64,000 nucleotides of DNA from Actinobacteria bacterium HGW-Actinobacteria-1 (GTDB lineage Bacteria; Actinomycetota; Coriobacteriia; Anaerosomatales; Anaerosomataceae). The DNA lies in NCBI GenBank assembly GCA_002841355.1, contig PHFB01000006.1, positions 30,204 to 94,203 of the forward strand, read 5' to 3'. The notes under the pieces are model-generated. The model was not told the origin of the DNA and made no database searches. It saw only the letters and a list, made by a program, of their open reading frames with translations. Of the stretch, positions 25,710-33,413 are shown piece by piece (the stretch's first letter is position 1; every line of letters starts with the position of its first letter). Position numbers and translations under genes: made by a program.

Positions 25710-26354
25710 ATGCTCGACGGTATCCGCTATCTACTGACGACCCCGCAGGCGATCATCTACGAAATCGCTACCGCGCTGCTCTACCCTGTACTGTTCATCG
25801 AGGTGATTGCGCTCGCCTGGGCCGTTTTCGAGCTCGGCTCGTTCACGTGGGAGGCTCTCCGGCGACGAGGGAGACGCTCGCTTCGCGCCATGGACGAAGT
25901 CACAACGCGCGCTGCGCTGCTACTTGCCGATGGCAAGTCCGAGGGCGCGCTCACCGAGATGCGCCGGCTGCCCGGCCGAGGCTGGGTTCGTACGTTCTTC
26001 GCCGAGGCCGAGGGCGCCGACTGGCATGAACGAACGCGACTTCTCAAGCGCCTCACGGATCTGGAGTCTCGTGTCAGCAAGACGCTGGAGCGCACTCGCA
26101 TCCTGGTGCGACTGGGGCCGATGCTTGGACTCATGGGCACGCTGATTCCCATCAGCCCCGCGCTCATCGGACTCGCGAAGGGCGACGTCCAGACGCTGTC
26201 GGATAACCTGGTCGTCGCGTTCTCTACCACGGTCATCGGTCTTCTCATCGGCGGTCTGGGGTACGTCGTCTCCACCGTGCGAGACCGCTGGTACGGACTG
26301 GATGTGAGCGACATCGAATACGCGCTCGACCGGGTCGAGGAGCACCTGCAGTGA
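25710..26354 (+). CDS. MotA/TolQ/ExbB-like proton channel protein
   Basis: 214 residues. First membrane segment at about 17-43 (IATALLYPVLFIEVIALAWAVF), a cytoplasmic domain with RMRRLPGRGW-type helices, then the family signature RTRILVRLGPMLGLMGTLIP and FSTTVIGLLIGGLGYVVSTV, forming the second and third segments. Proteins of this family form pentameric proton channels that drive TonB, Tol or flagellar work. The stop overlaps the GTG of the DUF2149 gene, so the two are made together. In a presumed monoderm the driven component cannot be TonB; the upstream propeller is a candidate client. Confidence 0.88.
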   Translation: MLDGIRYLLTTPQAIIYEIATALLYPVLFIEVIALAWAVFELGSFTWEALRRRGRRSLRAMDEVTTRAALLLADGKSEGALTEMRRLPGRGWVRTFFAEAEGADWHERTRLLKRLTDLESRVSKTLERTRILVRLGPMLGLMGTLIPISPALIGLAKGDVQTLSDNLVVAFSTTVIGLLIGGLGYVVSTVRDRWYGLDVSDIEYALDRVEEHLQ

Positions 26355-26713
26355 ACAGGCAGGCGCGCTGGAAGGGTGACCCTGGCTCGTTCATGGAACG
26401 ACACCGGACGCGCATACCGGATCGCAACGGCGATCCTATGGAAGCGGTCGGGAACCTGTTCGATGTGGCGATGCTGATCGGCATCGGCTTCCTGGTGGTT
26501 GCGCTCTCTTCGTTCGGACTCAAAGAGCTGCTCACGCAAGATGACCTCACCATAGTGAAGGCGCCAGGGACTCCACAAATGGAGATCATCACTCGCTCCG
26601 GCGAGAAGGTGGAGCGTTTCACCACCACGCCCGAGCAGGCATCGGGCCAAGGTTTGCCGATTGGAACCGTTTACCGGCTTGAGAACGGGCAGATCGTCTG
26701 GGTCCCCCAATAA
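26351..26713 (+). CDS. DUF2149-family, ExbD-like single-span protein
   Basis: 120 residues, GTG start overlapping the ExbB-like stop (GTGA). A basic N-terminus (NRQARWKGDPGSFMERHRTR) leads to one membrane segment, NLFDVAMLIGIGFLVVALSS, with an Asp near its start in the place of the proton-carrying Asp of ExbD/TolR (PLVDVVFLLL type). The outside part is short, with SGEKVERFTTTPEQASGQG and a final GTVYRLENGQIVWVP. DUF2149 genes sit beside MotA/ExbB genes in methanogens as well. Role: probable second half of a small ion-driven motor. Confidence 0.8.
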   Translation: MNRQARWKGDPGSFMERHRTRIPDRNGDPMEAVGNLFDVAMLIGIGFLVVALSSFGLKELLTQDDLTIVKAPGTPQMEIITRSGEKVERFTTTPEQASGQGLPIGTVYRLENGQIVWVPQ

Positions 26714-26723
26714 GGAGAGTTAG

Positions 26724-27476
26724 ATGACACGCATATTCGTGACGTTCGACGATACCGACACGCTCGATTGCGGACGCGGCACCGGCAAGCTCGCACGCTG
26801 GTTCGAGGGCGAGCTGCCTGATGGTTGCGTGATGTGGGGCGTCGTGCGCCAGCAACTGCTGGTCCACCCGGATGTGCCGTACACGTCGCACAACAGCTCG
26901 GCGTGCGTCGTGATCGACGCTCCAAGCGCGAACGTTGTCCCGCTACTCATCGACCGGGCAATCGCGCACCTTGAGAAGCACGCCGTTGACGGCAGCGATC
27001 CCGGACTGTGTGTTGCCACCGATGAGGCTCCCCGGCTCCATATCCTGCAGGCGTTCGCCGAGCGTGCAACGCGGGAGGTACTCACGCAAGCGGACGCGAT
27101 TGCTGCGGCAACAGCTGCCGGCGTGCATCTGTCCGCACACGGCGGGACGAGCGACGGCATCATTGGGGCTGCAGCAGGAACGGGCCTCACGATCGATGGA
27201 TGGTCGGGCAGGTTCATTGAGTATGGCGGTGAGAAGCGTTTGCGAGACTTCCCGGATATCGTTCGGGTGGGTGATCTAGTGGCCGAGGGCATGATCGTGC
27301 TTCCCGTCGACCGCAACGTGGAGTCAGCCAAGCCGGATGATCTGGTGGACTCGCTCGGCTGGCTTCGGCCCCGACTATGGGGCGGTCGGCCCGCGGTGCC
27401 GGTGCTCCGCACGGAGCCGGGACGCTGGCAGGCCATCGGCCGCTCAACCGGTAAGGCGAAGTCGGACGCGGAATGA
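26724..27476 (+). CDS. TiaS-like (COG1571-related) protein
   Basis: 250 residues, ATG behind AAGGAGAG. The N-terminus RIFVTFDDTDTLDCGRGTGK is the DDTD motif of archaeal tRNA(Ile2) agmatinylcytidine synthetase TiaS, and later segments (SHNSSACVVIDAP, SAHGGTSDGIIGAAAGTGL) fit the same fold. It is far shorter than TiaS and lacks the OB-fold and zinc-ribbon parts, so tRNA modification is unlikely. It is translated in line with the channel proteins, 10 bases after DUF2149, and may have been recruited to that system. Confidence 0.7.
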   Translation: MTRIFVTFDDTDTLDCGRGTGKLARWFEGELPDGCVMWGVVRQQLLVHPDVPYTSHNSSACVVIDAPSANVVPLLIDRAIAHLEKHAVDGSDPGLCVATDEAPRLHILQAFAERATREVLTQADAIAAATAAGVHLSAHGGTSDGIIGAAAGTGLTIDGWSGRFIEYGGEKRLRDFPDIVRVGDLVAEGMIVLPVDRNVESAKPDDLVDSLGWLRPRLWGGRPAVPVLRTEPGRWQAIGRSTGKAKSDAE

Positions 27477-27516
27477 CCGTTCACAGAGCAGTCAACGTTC
27501 ATGAGGAGGAAGCATC

Positions 27517-27723
27517 ATGCGGCTATCGGCAAGGAACGTCCTAAAAGGCAAGGTCGTTGAGATCGAGCAGGGTAGCGTCAATGCCGTCGTGAAGGTCGAT
27601 ATCGGCGGACCGGTCGTGAGCTCGATGGTGACACTCGATGCGCTGAAGGACCTCGGCCTGGCAGTTGGCTCGGAAGCGTATCTCGTGGTCAAGGCGTCGA
27701 ACGTTATTCTCGGCGTCGACTAG
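27517..27723 (+). CDS. mop: Molbindin (TOBE/Mop domain protein)
   Basis: 68 residues, one Mop domain: RLSARNVLKGKVVEIEQGSV, then NAVVKVDIGGPVVSSMVT, and KASNVILGVD at the end. Stand-alone molbindins form hexamers that store or buffer molybdate and tungstate in the cytoplasm. GAGGAAG precedes the ATG. Position between the channel operon and the tungstate transporter links both to oxyanion handling. Confidence 0.93.
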   Translation: MRLSARNVLKGKVVEIEQGSVNAVVKVDIGGPVVSSMVTLDALKDLGLAVGSEAYLVVKASNVILGVD

Positions 27724-27740
27724 TCGCGTCGACACGCCTC

Positions 27741-27778
27741 GTGCACGAAGCCTGGTCCCGCGACCGGGCTTCGTGCAC
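27741..27778. terminator. Long perfect hairpin after mop
   Basis: A 17-pair stem (GTGCACGAAGCC-T-GGTC with its complement, one T-G wobble) with loop CCGC. No strong T-run follows on the plus strand, so it may act as terminator, transcript stabiliser or protein site. Confidence 0.55.
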
Positions 27779-27790
27779 TACCGGGCGTGT

Positions 27791-27819
27791 TTGAGTGTGG
27801 TGTTCTATTGGGCTATGCT
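27791..27819 (+). promoter_or_regulatory. Probable promoter of the tup operon
   Basis: TTGAGT and TATGCT are separated by 17 bases. This puts the start point near 27826, leaving a leader of about 135 bases that holds the candidate riboswitch. Confidence 0.55.
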
Positions 27820-27845
27820 CTGGGGTATGCCGTGGGGGCCCCGCG

Positions 27846-27945
27846 GCACATATCTCCGAGCCCCGGAGTCCTACCGCGGTTGGTCGCCGCAATGGCGCCG
27901 GGGCCGACAGGGTTGAATGGGAAACGATTCAGCCTTCCGTACTCG
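27846..27945 (+). ncRNA. Candidate Moco/Tuco-type riboswitch upstream of tupA
   Basis: The leader has compact structure: GCCCCGG (27860-27866) pairs with CCGGGGC (27898-27904) around an ACC/GGT stem and a CGCC-GCAAT-GGCG hairpin. Then TTGAAT/ATTCAG closes a loop containing GGGAAACG, just before the AAGGAG site at 27948. Moco-family RNAs are known upstream of molybdate, tungstate (tup) and moa genes. I judge the match from position and partial motifs only; a covariance search is needed. Confidence 0.5.
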
Positions 27946-27959
27946 AAAAGGAGACACAC

Positions 27960-28844
27960 ATGAGAGACCGTTCTGTTCGTCCCGCCCTGTGGCGGATGGG
28001 CGTCATCGCCCTGGCAGTCGTTTTGACGTTCTCCCTCGTGGGCTGCGCGAAGGACGACACCGAGGCCACGAATACCGCTCCGGCACCGGTCGAGAAGACC
28101 AAGATCGTCCTCGCATCCACCACATCTACGCAGGACTCGGGTCTGTTCGACGTGCTGATTCCGGCATTCGAGAAGGCCAATCCCGAGTACACCGTAGAAG
28201 TCATCGCCGTCGGCAGCGGCGAGGCGATGAAGATGGGCGAGAACAAGGACGCCGACGTTCTGCTCGTCCATTCGCCCGCCGCCGAGAAGGCGTTCATGGA
28301 GGCCGGTTTCGGCACCGAGCGCCGCGACGTCATGTACAACGACTTCGTCCTCGTCGGTCCGGCCTCAGATCCAGCGGGCGTCAAGAGCGCCGCGGACCTC
28401 AACGCGGTCATGGCTGCGCTTGCTCAAGGCAAGGCGCCGTTCATGACCCGCGACGACAAGTCGGGCACGAACGCCAAGGAGCTCAAGCTGTGGACCGACG
28501 CGAGCGTGAGTCCCACTGCCACCGCGAGTGCTGCCGACTGGTATCTCTCGACCGGTCAGGGCATGGGCGAGACGCTGAAGATCACGAACGAGAAGCAGGG
28601 CTACACGTTGGCAGATCGTGCAACCTTCCTCACGAGCAAGGGCGCGCTCGACCTCGTGATCCTGCGCGAGGGCGACAAGGCATTGCTTAACCAGTACGGT
28701 GTCATCCCGGTCACGGACGCGACGCACCTTGATGGTGGCGTTGCTTTCATGGAATGGATCACAAGCGCCGAGGGCCAGAAGGTCATCGGCGAGTTCGGTA
28801 TCGAGAAGTTCGGAGAGGCGCTCTTCACGCCAAACGCGCAGTAG
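27960..28844 (+). CDS. tupA: Tungstate ABC transporter substrate-binding lipoprotein
   Basis: 294 residues from the ATG with AAAGGAG at 8 bases. Lipoprotein signal ends in LVGCAKDD. The mature protein opens IVLASTTSTQDSGLFDVLIP, the oxyanion-binding TTSTQDSG motif of TupA, and includes HSPAAEKAFMEAGFG, TRDDKSGTNAKELKLW and a C-terminal GVAFMEWITSAEGQ. It binds tungstate with high selectivity outside the membrane. First gene of tupABC, behind a candidate cofactor-sensing leader. Confidence 0.95.
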   Translation: MRDRSVRPALWRMGVIALAVVLTFSLVGCAKDDTEATNTAPAPVEKTKIVLASTTSTQDSGLFDVLIPAFEKANPEYTVEVIAVGSGEAMKMGENKDADVLLVHSPAAEKAFMEAGFGTERRDVMYNDFVLVGPASDPAGVKSAADLNAVMAALAQGKAPFMTRDDKSGTNAKELKLWTDASVSPTATASAADWYLSTGQGMGETLKITNEKQGYTLADRATFLTSKGALDLVILREGDKALLNQYGVIPVTDATHLDGGVAFMEWITSAEGQKVIGEFGIEKFGEALFTPNAQ

Positions 28845-28893
28845 ACCTTCTGCGTTGATGCGGCCGGCACCGCGAGCTCGAGGGTAGGGGTCA

Positions 28894-29598
28894 ATGGGAA
28901 TCTTCATCGATGCGTTCCGAGACGGGCTGGCTATGCTTGCCTCGGGTGCCGCCGATGTTTGGACTATCGTTCTCGTTTCCATACAGGTCTCGGGCATGGC
29001 GGTTCTGCTTGCGCTCGTACTGGGCATACCCGCGGGGTTCGTGCTTGGTACGAAGCGGTTCGTTGGTCGGAGATTCATGCTCATCATCGCGAACACCGGG
29101 ATGGGACTCCCTCCGGTGGTCGTCGGCCTGGTTGTCGCGATGCTGCTTTCACGGCGGGGCCCCTTCGGCAGTCTTGAACTGCTCTACTCGCAGCCCGCGA
29201 TGGTGATAGCGCAGCTTGTGATCGCGCTTCCCATCGTGGCTGCCGTATCCGCGGCGGCCGTCTCGGCCGTTCCGCGCGAACTCCGGCTGCAGGCGCGCTC
29301 GCTTGGTGCTTCGCCGCTCCAGGAAGCGTTCATGACGCTCAAAGAGGCCCGCATGGGCCTTATCGCGGCGGTTGCCGCGGGCTTCGGATCGATCATTTCC
29401 GAGGTGGGCGCCGTCACGATGGTCGGTGGCAACCTGGCGGGGAAGACCCGCGTCATGACCACGGCGATCGTGCAGTACACGCGAATGGGCGACTACGGCC
29501 CGGCACTCGCGCTCGCCGCCGTGCTCATGGGCATGGTGCTCATCGTGAACATCCTGCTGGCGCGCGTGCAATCGTCGGCCGAGAGGTACGAGGCGTGA
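28894..29598 (+). CDS. tupB: Tungstate ABC transporter permease
   Basis: 234 residues with about five or six membrane segments. Family features: GIPAGFVLGTKRFVGRR, NTGMGLPPVVVGLVVAMLL, the cytoplasmic coupling loop LRLQARSLGASPLQEAFMTL, and GSIISEVGAVTMVGGN. It works as a dimer with the TupC ATPase. GGGTAGGGG lies just upstream of the ATG. The short gap after tupA implies cotranscription. Confidence 0.93.
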   Translation: MGIFIDAFRDGLAMLASGAADVWTIVLVSIQVSGMAVLLALVLGIPAGFVLGTKRFVGRRFMLIIANTGMGLPPVVVGLVVAMLLSRRGPFGSLELLYSQPAMVIAQLVIALPIVAAVSAAAVSAVPRELRLQARSLGASPLQEAFMTLKEARMGLIAAVAAGFGSIISEVGAVTMVGGNLAGKTRVMTTAIVQYTRMGDYGPALALAAVLMGMVLIVNILLARVQSSAERYEA

Positions 29599-29602
29599 TG
29601 TC

Positions 29603-30688
29603 ATGACCGCAGCCGCCATCGCAATCACAGGCATCCAGAAGTCGTTCAAGGGCAAGATGGCCGTGGACGTCAGCCATCTCGAACTCAAGCCGGGGCGCAC
29701 ACTTGCGCTGCTCGGCCCGTCGGGTTCCGGGAAGTCAACGCTGCTCTCGATGATCGGGCTGCTCGAAAAGCCCGATGCGGGCACCGTCGAGCTCGACGGT
29801 GCGCCCGTGACGGTGGCCGATCGGGCGGCTCGCATGACGATGGCAGCGGCGTTCCAGCGCACGTACCTCTTCAAGGGCACCGTCGGAGAGAACGTGGCGT
29901 ACGGGCTCAAGTTGCGCCGCATATCGTCGGCCGAGACGGGCGGGCGTGTCGCCGCCGCCCTCGAGCGAGTCGGCCTTCCCGGCTGGCAGGAGCGCTCGGC
30001 GCTTACGCTTTCAGGTGGCGAGGCCCAGCGCGTGGCGCTTGCCAGGGCGCTCGTGCTCAAGCCGAGCATCCTGCTGCTGGACGAACCGCTCGCGTCGCTC
30101 GACCCGATCATGAAGTGGCGGCTCACCCGCGACTTCGCACAGATCCTGAACGAGGAACGGGTCACCACGCTCTACGTCACCCACGATCAGGACGAGGCGC
30201 TCGCGGTGGCGGACGATGTCGCGATCATGCGCGACGGCCGCGTCGTCGCATACGGTCCGGTCGATGAGGTTTTCGGACTGCCTGTGGACGATTGGACCGC
30301 GGGGTTCCTCGGCATGGAGCCGGCGGTCCGTGGTCGCGTGCTGGAGTCCGAGGAAGGCGTCGCGCGCATCGATTGCGGCGGAGTCGACCTGTACGCCGTC
30401 GCGTCGCTTGCGGTCGGCTCAGAGGTGTCGCTGGGCGTGCGACCGGAAGACGTGCTGCTCTTCGAGGCCGATGCGGTCGTACCGCTCTCCTCGGCGAGGA
30501 ACAAGCTTGAAGCCGTGGTGGCCGAGATCGACCCCTCGGGCGCCACGTTCCGTGTGGTGGTCGAGCGCGGCCCCGTGCGAATTGCGGCTCGCATATCGCG
30601 TGCGGCACTCGCCGACTTGCGGCTCAGCGTGGGTACGCCGGTCCAGGTGCTCTTCAAGGCGACCGCGGTGCGGGTCGCGTCGACGTAA
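29603..30688 (+). CDS. tupC: Tungstate ABC transporter ATPase with TOBE-like C-terminus
   Basis: 361 residues. Walker A GPSGSGKST, Q-loop in AAAFQRTYLFKGTV, signature LSGGEAQRVALARAL, Walker B ILLLDEPLASLDP. The last 110 residues form a TOBE-like regulatory domain (VSLGVRPEDVLLFEADAVV, ATFRVVVERGPVRIAARIS), which in ModC-like ATPases can bind the oxyanion and inhibit uptake. Begins 4 bases after tupB. Confidence 0.95.
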   Translation: MTAAAIAITGIQKSFKGKMAVDVSHLELKPGRTLALLGPSGSGKSTLLSMIGLLEKPDAGTVELDGAPVTVADRAARMTMAAAFQRTYLFKGTVGENVAYGLKLRRISSAETGGRVAAALERVGLPGWQERSALTLSGGEAQRVALARALVLKPSILLLDEPLASLDPIMKWRLTRDFAQILNEERVTTLYVTHDQDEALAVADDVAIMRDGRVVAYGPVDEVFGLPVDDWTAGFLGMEPAVRGRVLESEEGVARIDCGGVDLYAVASLAVGSEVSLGVRPEDVLLFEADAVVPLSSARNKLEAVVAEIDPSGATFRVVVERGPVRIAARISRAALADLRLSVGTPVQVLFKATAVRVAST

Positions 30689-30708
30689 GGTACCCTGCGG
30701 GGTATGAT
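30680..30708 (+). promoter_or_regulatory. Probable promoter with CsoR-like dyad before mobA-fdhD
   Basis: TCGACG and TATGAT are 17 bases apart, overlapping the tupC stop. TACCC-TGCG-GGGTA (30691-30704) lies in the spacer and abuts the -10. The same layout occurs at the ferredoxin-selenoprotein operon. Confidence 0.45.
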
Positions 30709-30756
30709 TCAGTACTGTTCCGCACTGCGCGATCGCGCGCTCCCGGCAGGAGGCGG

Positions 30757-32187
30757 ATGAGTTTGGAGAAGGAAGGTTCGAGCAAGCGTCTTCCGGTGAC
30801 CGCGGCGGTTCTCGCCGGCGGTCGCTCGATGCGTATGGGCATCGACAAGACGATGCTTCCGGTCGATGGCGAGCCGCTTGTCGCGCGCGTCGTTGAGTCG
30901 GTGGGTGCGCTGTGCGAGCACGTCGTGGTGGTCACGAACCGCCCCGAGGCGCTTGAGGGCGCTGACTTGCCCGCGGGTGTCCGTATCCTGCAGGACGCGG
31001 TAGCGTACCAGGGTCCGCTCGGCGGTCTGGCCACCGCGCTTGAAGCCGCCGAGGACGACTGGGTCCTTGCGGTCGCGGCCGACATGCCCTGGCTGCGTCC
31101 CGAGGTCGTGCGGCTGCTCTGGGAGTCGCGGGGCAACGCGCAGGTCGTCATCCCGCTGACCGAGAAGGGCTCTGAGCCGCTGCTCGCCCTCTATCACCGC
31201 GATTGTCTTCCGGCAGCGCGCAAGGTCCTCGAGTCCGGGCGCCGGCGCGTCGTGGCGATCCTGCCGTCGCTCACCGTCGTCGAGGTGCCTTTGACCGAGT
31301 TGCGCACCGTCGACCCCGATCTCTCCAGCTTCGTCAACGTGAACACGCCCGAGGACTTGAGCGACGTGCGCGAGGGCAGCGCTTCCATGCCGCGCGGCGA
31401 GGATGCTCGCGAGGTCCGCGTCTCGGTCATCGAGGTCGGCACTCGGCGCCCGCGGGGTATGCCGAGCGAGCGTGCAGTCACCATCGACATGAACGGCACG
31501 GAGATCGCGACGATCCAGGCTACGCCTGACGCACTCGAGGAGATGGCGGTCGGGTTCCTCGTCGGCGAGGGGCTGCTCACCGATCGCGAGGCGTTCCTCG
31601 GCGCGGATGTGGATGCCAAGCGCGGCCTCGTCTACGTGCGCAGCAACGAACCTGTGCCCGACGACCTCGTCTACCGCCGCCGGTACATCACGGCTGGTTG
31701 CGGCAAGGGCGTCACGTTCGCGTCGCTCGGCCATACGCTTGGCCTGGAGGCGATTACGTCGGAGGAGGTCGTTGACTCCGACGCGCTCTACGACATGATG
31801 GGCCAGATGTCGCGGCAGGCGGTCTCATACCGTGACACCGGCGGCATGCACGCGTGCGCGCTTGGCCGAGATGGTCAGGTGCAGCTCGTTCGCGAGGACG
31901 TCGGTCGCCACAACGCGGTCGACAAGGTGCTCGGTCGGGCGTGGATCGACCGCATCCCGGTCGAGGGAGCCGTGCTGCTGACCACCGGCCGCATCAGCTA
32001 CGAGATGGCGGTGAAGGCCGCCAAGGCGCGCGTCCCGGTGGTCGTCTCTCGGACCGCCGTCACCGACCTTGCCGCCGAGGTGGCCGCTGCCGTCGGCGTG
32101 ACGCTTGTGGGTTACGCACGCGGCGGCAAGCTCGTCGTCTACACGCGACCGGATAGAGTGTCGCTTCCCGAGGAGGACGTTCAGTGA
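30757..32187 (+). CDS. Fused MobA-FdhD: molybdopterin nucleotidyltransferase and formate dehydrogenase sulfur carrier
   Basis: 476 residues, two families in one chain. Residues 1-205 are MobA-like: AAVLAGGRSMRMGIDKTMLP, then AVAADMPWLRPEVVRLL; it joins GMP or CMP to molybdopterin. Residues 215-476 are FdhD: EMAVGFLVGEGLLTD, RRYITAGCGKGVTFASL (a single Cys in the carrier loop), GGMHACALGRDGQVQLVREDVGRHNAVDKVLG and TTGRISYEMAVKAAKA. FdhD passes sulfur from a cysteine desulfurase to the cofactor of formate dehydrogenase. The fusion would couple the last two cofactor steps. It implies a formate dehydrogenase elsewhere in the genome. Confidence 0.95.
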   Translation: MSLEKEGSSKRLPVTAAVLAGGRSMRMGIDKTMLPVDGEPLVARVVESVGALCEHVVVVTNRPEALEGADLPAGVRILQDAVAYQGPLGGLATALEAAEDDWVLAVAADMPWLRPEVVRLLWESRGNAQVVIPLTEKGSEPLLALYHRDCLPAARKVLESGRRRVVAILPSLTVVEVPLTELRTVDPDLSSFVNVNTPEDLSDVREGSASMPRGEDAREVRVSVIEVGTRRPRGMPSERAVTIDMNGTEIATIQATPDALEEMAVGFLVGEGLLTDREAFLGADVDAKRGLVYVRSNEPVPDDLVYRRRYITAGCGKGVTFASLGHTLGLEAITSEEVVDSDALYDMMGQMSRQAVSYRDTGGMHACALGRDGQVQLVREDVGRHNAVDKVLGRAWIDRIPVEGAVLLTTGRISYEMAVKAAKARVPVVVSRTAVTDLAAEVAAAVGVTLVGYARGGKLVVYTRPDRVSLPEEDVQ

Positions 32188-33413
32188 TTACTGTTGAGGA
32201 GGCCCGCGCCACCGTGCTGGCGGGCATCGGCGTGCTCGAGCCCGAGCGCGTCAGTGCGCTCGAGTCGATCGGGCGCGTGCTTGCGGCCGATATCGTCTCG
32301 GACATCGACGTCGCACCGTTCGACAACTCGGCGATGGACGGGTACGCCGTGCGGTTCGCCGATGTGGCGAATGCCAGCGAGGATGCGCCCGTGCGCCTGC
32401 GTGTCGTCGAACACGTGCCCGCCGGCGCCTTCCCCGCGATGCCGGTGGGTCCCGGTGAGGCTACCCGTATCATGACCGGTGCGCCCGTGCCCGAGGGTGC
32501 CGACGCCGTCGTGATGGTCGAGCGCACTGCCGAGGAGGAAGACGGCGCCGTCGCGGTCATCATGGCCTCGGTCCGCGAGGGCGAGAACATCCGCCGCAAA
32601 GCCGAGGACGTTCGCCGTGGCGAGGTCGTTCTCGCAGCGGGCGAGGTCGTCGGACCGGCGGCTGTCGGGCTGCTTGCGGCCGTCGGCGCCGCTCAGCCGC
32701 TCGTGTACCGCAAGCCGCGCGTGGCGATCGTCGCCACCGGTGACGAACTCGTGGCGATCGACGAGTACCCGGGACCGGGCAAGATCCGCAACTCCAACTC
32801 CTACTCGCTTGCCGCCCAGGTGCTTGATGCGGGCGGAGAGCCGGTCGTGCTGGACGTGGCGCGCGACAACTTCGACGACACCGTCGCTATTCTGTCGCGT
32901 GCACCCGAGTTCGACCTCATGGTGAGCACCGGCGGTGTCAGTATGGGCGACTACGATGTCGTCAAAGACGTGCTCGAGCGCATCGGCACGATGGACTTCT
33001 GGAAAGTCGCCATGCGCCCCGGCGCGCCGCAGACGCACGGCACCATCGGGGGGACGCCGTTCTTCGGCCTCCCGGGCAATCCCACGTCCACCATGGTCGG
33101 CTTCGAGCTCTTCGTGCGACCGGTCGTCCTCAAGATGGCAGGCCACACGGCACTCGACCGCCCGAGACACACCGCCGTGCTTGCGCACGACGTCAAGAAG
33201 AAGCCGGACCGCCGCTACTTCCTGCGCGCTCGGGCGACGCGGCAGTCTGACGGCACGTACGTTGCTGCGCTTTCCGGTGCGCAGTCCTCGGCGATGCTCA
33301 CTTCAATGCACCACGCGAATTGCCTGCTGGTCCTGCCGGAAGGGGAGTCCTTCTTCCCTGCAGGCGCGACGGCAGAATGTATCCGTATCGATCGCAAGGA
33401 GGGCTCAGAATGA
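32184..33413 (+). CDS. moeA: Molybdopterin molybdenumtransferase
   Basis: 409 residues, overlapping the previous stop by 4 bases (GTGA). Typical MoeA blocks: FDNSAMDGYAVRFADV, TRIMTGAPVPEGADAVVMVE, IVATGDELVAIDEYPGPGK, NSNSYSLAAQVL, STGGVSMGDYDVVKDVL, KVAMRPGAPQTHG and FGLPGNPTSTMVGFELFV. It inserts molybdate, or tungstate, into adenylated molybdopterin. Confidence 0.96.
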   Translation: MITVEEARATVLAGIGVLEPERVSALESIGRVLAADIVSDIDVAPFDNSAMDGYAVRFADVANASEDAPVRLRVVEHVPAGAFPAMPVGPGEATRIMTGAPVPEGADAVVMVERTAEEEDGAVAVIMASVREGENIRRKAEDVRRGEVVLAAGEVVGPAAVGLLAAVGAAQPLVYRKPRVAIVATGDELVAIDEYPGPGKIRNSNSYSLAAQVLDAGGEPVVLDVARDNFDDTVAILSRAPEFDLMVSTGGVSMGDYDVVKDVLERIGTMDFWKVAMRPGAPQTHGTIGGTPFFGLPGNPTSTMVGFELFVRPVVLKMAGHTALDRPRHTAVLAHDVKKKPDRRYFLRARATRQSDGTYVAALSGAQSSAMLTSMHHANCLLVLPEGESFFPAGATAECIRIDRKEGSE

